Below are positions 61,354-64,000 of a stretch of 64,000 nt of DNA, piece by piece. Within the stretch, counting starts at the first letter, position 1; the number at the start of each line of letters is the position of its first letter. The position numbers were made by a program, and so were the translations under genes. This stretch comes from Sulfitobacter guttiformis. Lineage in GTDB: Bacteria; Pseudomonadota; Alphaproteobacteria; Rhodobacterales; Rhodobacteraceae. Below the pieces are notes generated by a model, which was given only the letters and a program-made list of their open reading frames with translations, had not been told where the DNA came from and searched no databases. The DNA lies in the NCBI RefSeq assembly GCF_003610455.1, contig NZ_RAQK01000001.1:2108001-2172000 (forward strand), written 5' to 3'.

Positions 61354-64000
61354 CTAGATGTTCTGCAAGTCCGCCTCGTCTAGCTCTTTTTGCAACCGAG
61401 CTTCCTCTTGCGCCTGCGGCGTCGAAAAACGTGCAAACAAGGAATACGCGACAGGTGTCAAATAGAGCGTGAATAAAGTAGCCAAGCCAAGGCCACCGAC
61501 GATGACCCAGCCCAACGCTTCGCGCGCTTCGGCACCTGCACCGGAGGAGAGGACCAGCGGCACACCACCCAGAACCGTCGATGTCATTGTCATCATGACC
61601 GGCCGCAAGCGGATCGTCGACGCATCAATAATAGCGTCCTGCACATTAAGTCCCTTGTCACGCAACTGGTTGGCGAATTCCACGATGAGGATGCCGTTCT
61701 TGGCCATGATCCCGATCAGGATTACCAACCCAATCTGGCTGTATACATTGAGGCTTTGACCCGAAAGGAGCAGCGCAAAGATTGCGCAGGCCAGCCCCAG
61801 CGGCACTGTTGCCATAACAACGACCGCCGAGACGAAACTCTCGAATTGCGCCGCCAGCACCAAAAAGACGATGAGTATCGCAAAGCCGAAGGTGAGCAGA
61901 ATACCCGAATTTGTCTGATCCAGTGTGGCTGCCTCTGCCAATGGTACAATACGGTTTTCGTCCCCCAGAACTTCTTCGCCGATTGCTTTGACCTGTTCGA
62001 ACGCATCGCCAAGCGACAGATCCGGTGTCAGGCCGGCCGTCAACTCGACCGACCTGTTTTGGCCTTCGCGGTCCAGTTCTGGCGCAACTGCGCGTTCTTC
62101 CAGTGTCACAAAACTCGACATTGGTACCATTTGACCGTTTGCCGATTGCACAAATATATTCTCGAGATCGCCTGGGTCATTGACCGGATTTGAGGTCGAG
62201 AGCATCTGTACATTAAAACTTTTGTCCTTGATGAAAACCGAAGCAACGGTGCGCCCGTCGAGTAACGCCTGAAGGGCTTGACCTAGACCGGTAATGTCGA
62301 TCTGCAAATCAGCCGCAAGGGCGCGATCGATCTGGACAAAAAGCTGCGGCTGCGTGCGCTCGTATTCAAGCCGGACCTGACCCATGCCGAGAGTTTCGTT
62401 GAGGCGGTCCACCATAGTCTCGGCCACATCGGCCAACTGTTCATAGCTGTCTCCGGTGATCCCGAAGGCCAAACCGCGACCCGCGCCACGAATGCCCAGC
62501 GAATTTGGCTGGATCGCAAAGGCACGCACACCGATTACGCTGCGCAGTTTGCCGTTGATTTCGGTCACAATCTCTTGCTGGCTGCGGTTGCGGTCCTTCC
62601 ACTTGGCGAGCGTGAATACCATGAAGCCACGATTGTCCGCTCCGAACCCGCTTATCGAGAAGATGTTGGTCACCTCTCCGGCATCCTGAAGCGGGGTCAC
62701 GAGGTCCTCGATCTGGCGCATTTTAGTCTGGGTATATTCCAGCGATACACCCTGCGGCGCGGTAACGCTCAAGAGGGCGACGGCGCGGTCTTCGGGCGGT
62801 GTCAGTTCCTGCCGGATCGTTGTCGCCATTAGTATCGCTGTGACCATTACAAACGCAGAGGCGAGGATGATAACAAACGGGATTGCCAGCGCACCCCGCA
62901 ATGTCACCTCATAGAAGTTCTGTATTTTTGTCCCCAGCCAGATCATCGGTCCTCGGGGATTTTCCTCGACGGGAGCGGTCAACAGACGGCTCGCCAGAAC
63001 AGGGCAAAGGCTGAGGGCAACGACCGAGGATAGCAGCACGGCCATTGCAAGGGTAAAGCCGAACTCGCGAAAGAGCCCGCCCGCCTGTCCTGGCAGAAAC
63101 GACAAAGGCACAAAAACAGCGGCTAGCGTCGCAGTCGTAGTGACAACGGCAAAAAATACCTGTGATGTGCCGTTCACAGCGGCGGCACGAGGGCCCATTC
63201 CTGCTGCACGCAGGCGAACGATGTTTTCAAGCACGACAATCGCATCATCGACCACCATACCTGTTGCCAGCACCAGTGCCAGAAGGGTCAGGATGTTGAT
63301 CGAAAAACCGGCCAGATAAATCGCAGCAAGGGTGCCGATCAGGGCAACAGGTAAAGTGAGAGTTGGGATCAATGTCGCGCGGATATTGCGCAGAAACACA
63401 AAAATTACTGCGACAACAATGGCGATAGCAAAGCCCAATGATTTGATGACCTCCTCGATGGAACCCGAGATGAAGGTCGCATCGTCCGAGGTCACGAAGA
63501 TATTGATGTCTTCGGGCAAGGTTTCGTTCAGTTGTGCGACGACTGCGCGAACATTCTTCGAAATTTCGAGCGTATTTGACGTGGCCTGACGGATGATGCC
63601 CATTCCCAAACCTTGCCGGCCGTTTGCCCTCAAAGCTGTCTCGCCACTAGCAGGGCCAAGGGTGACACGCGCCACATCACCGATCGTGACATCGGGTTTT
63701 ATCTCCAGCGCTTCAAACGCCTCCGGCGTTGCAACATTGGCGGTGGTGCGCACATTGATAGACTGCCTGCTGCCCGCCAGATCGCCAGCAGGAGCGTCAA
63801 ATGCCACACTCGACAGGGCGCGCTGCATATCGCCCAACGAAAGGCCGCGGCTGGCCAACTCGAGCTGGTTTATATCCACGCGAAAGATTGGTTCGCGGTC
63901 GCCATAGATCTGGAGATCGGCAACACCTTCGACAGAAATCAGGCGATCCTCGACGCGGTCCTGAACGATTTGTGTCAATTCCTGCGGCGATCTGCTGTCG
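61354..64000 (-). CDS. RND efflux permease (AcrB/HAE-1 type), 5' end outside the window
   Basis: The frame stays open to the window end, so the start lies beyond 64000; the TTG at 63978 is not a real start because SPQEL just before it continues the family sequence. About 880 C-terminal residues are visible. Helix 4 keeps the canonical GMVVDDAIVVLENIV, and helix 10 keeps MAKNGILIVEFANQL, so the Asp-Asp-Lys proton relay is intact, unlike the RND pump near 47 kb. A porter domain with two large loops is present. The adaptor and outer-membrane channel are presumably encoded upstream, outside the window. Confidence 0.9.
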   Translation of the reverse strand, partial: DSRSPQELTQIVQDRVEDRLISVEGVADLQIYGDREPIFRVDINQLELASRGLSLGDMQRALSSVAFDAPAGDLAGSRQSINVRTTANVATPEAFEALEIKPDVTIGDVARVTLGPASGETALRANGRQGLGMGIIRQATSNTLEISKNVRAVVAQLNETLPEDINIFVTSDDATFISGSIEEVIKSLGFAIAIVVAVIFVFLRNIRATLIPTLTLPVALIGTLAAIYLAGFSINILTLLALVLATGMVVDDAIVVLENIVRLRAAGMGPRAAAVNGTSQVFFAVVTTTATLAAVFVPLSFLPGQAGGLFREFGFTLAMAVLLSSVVALSLCPVLASRLLTAPVEENPRGPMIWLGTKIQNFYEVTLRGALAIPFVIILASAFVMVTAILMATTIRQELTPPEDRAVALLSVTAPQGVSLEYTQTKMRQIEDLVTPLQDAGEVTNIFSISGFGADNRGFMVFTLAKWKDRNRSQQEIVTEINGKLRSVIGVRAFAIQPNSLGIRGAGRGLAFGITGDSYEQLADVAETMVDRLNETLGMGQVRLEYERTQPQLFVQIDRALAADLQIDITGLGQALQALLDGRTVASVFIKDKSFNVQMLSTSNPVNDPGDLENIFVQSANGQMVPMSSFVTLEERAVAPELDREGQNRSVELTAGLTPDLSLGDAFEQVKAIGEEVLGDENRIVPLAEAATLDQTNSGILLTFGFAILIVFLVLAAQFESFVSAVVVMATVPLGLACAIFALLLSGQSLNVYSQIGLVILIGIMAKNGILIVEFANQLRDKGLNVQDAIIDASTIRLRPVMMTMTSTVLGGVPLVLSSGAGAEAREALGWVIVGGLGLATLFTLYLTPVAYSLFARFSTPQAQEEARLQKELDEADLQNI

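Noticed and set aside
63976..63978. TTG start of the last RND gene
   Set aside because: Codons upstream of it continue the conserved RND sequence to the window edge, so it is an internal codon.
1..64000. Mobile elements, CRISPR arrays, tRNA or rRNA genes
   Set aside because: No transposase or integrase frames, no regularly spaced repeats and no tRNA- or rRNA-like stretches were recognised; gaps between genes are short and AT-rich.

Overview
The window reads as chromosome of a marine-type alphaproteobacterium, most likely a roseobacter-group Rhodobacterales. This rests on moderate-to-high GC, dense ATGA-coupled operons, several TRAP and ABC importers, a degradative phnM, DUF4331 and DUF4198 proteins, and protein sequences of roseobacter flavour. 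No rRNA, tRNA, CRISPR array, insertion sequence or phage gene was seen. Coding density is high, and no gap without a gene exceeds about 285 bases.

Region 1 (1-11.9 kb) opens with the 3' part of phnM. A six-gene minus-strand operon follows (MarR regulator, creatininase-family amidohydrolase, ketopantoate-reductase-like enzyme, SDR, M20 peptidase, DMT exporter). It diverges from a five-gene oligopeptide-type ABC importer, and together they look like one uptake-and-hydrolysis unit for an amide- or peptide-like compound.

Region 2 (11.9-29.3 kb) is a second catabolic block. A GntR/FCD regulator diverges from an SDR and a TAXI-type TRAP importer. A fully coupled six-gene minus-strand operon (tautomerase-SnoaL fusion, HyuB, HyuA, isochorismatase-fold protein, isocitrate-lyase-like lyase, FAD dehydrogenase) diverges from a HutC-type regulator, a LeuCD-like hydratase and a DctPQM TRAP importer. 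The enzymes suggest ring opening of a cyclic amide or imide, then dehydrogenation, hydration and C-C cleavage of a branched dicarboxylic acid; the substrate is unknown.

Region 3 (29.3-44.3 kb) holds a complete but rearranged type II secretion system (gspC, D, E, F, G, H, I, J, K, L, M, N plus a short prepilin peptidase) in four transcription blocks. An LpoA-like periplasmic protein is translationally coupled to gspJK, and its 5' end overlaps gspN on the opposite strand by 94 bases. A DUF4331 protein, a mini-lipoprotein and a DUF4198 protein are embedded at or next to the edges and are candidate clients.

Region 4 (44.5-49.4 kb) is a MarR-regulated RND efflux pair with unusual proton-relay residues. 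Region 5 (49.6-57.6 kb) is a multi-step phosphorelay: two response regulators whose C-terminal halves look like degenerate GGDEF domains, an Hpt protein, a CheY-like receiver and two related histidine kinases, one with a CHASE domain and a receiver. Region 6 (57.9-64 kb) carries a polar amino-acid ABC importer and the 3' part of a second, canonical RND pump that runs off the window.
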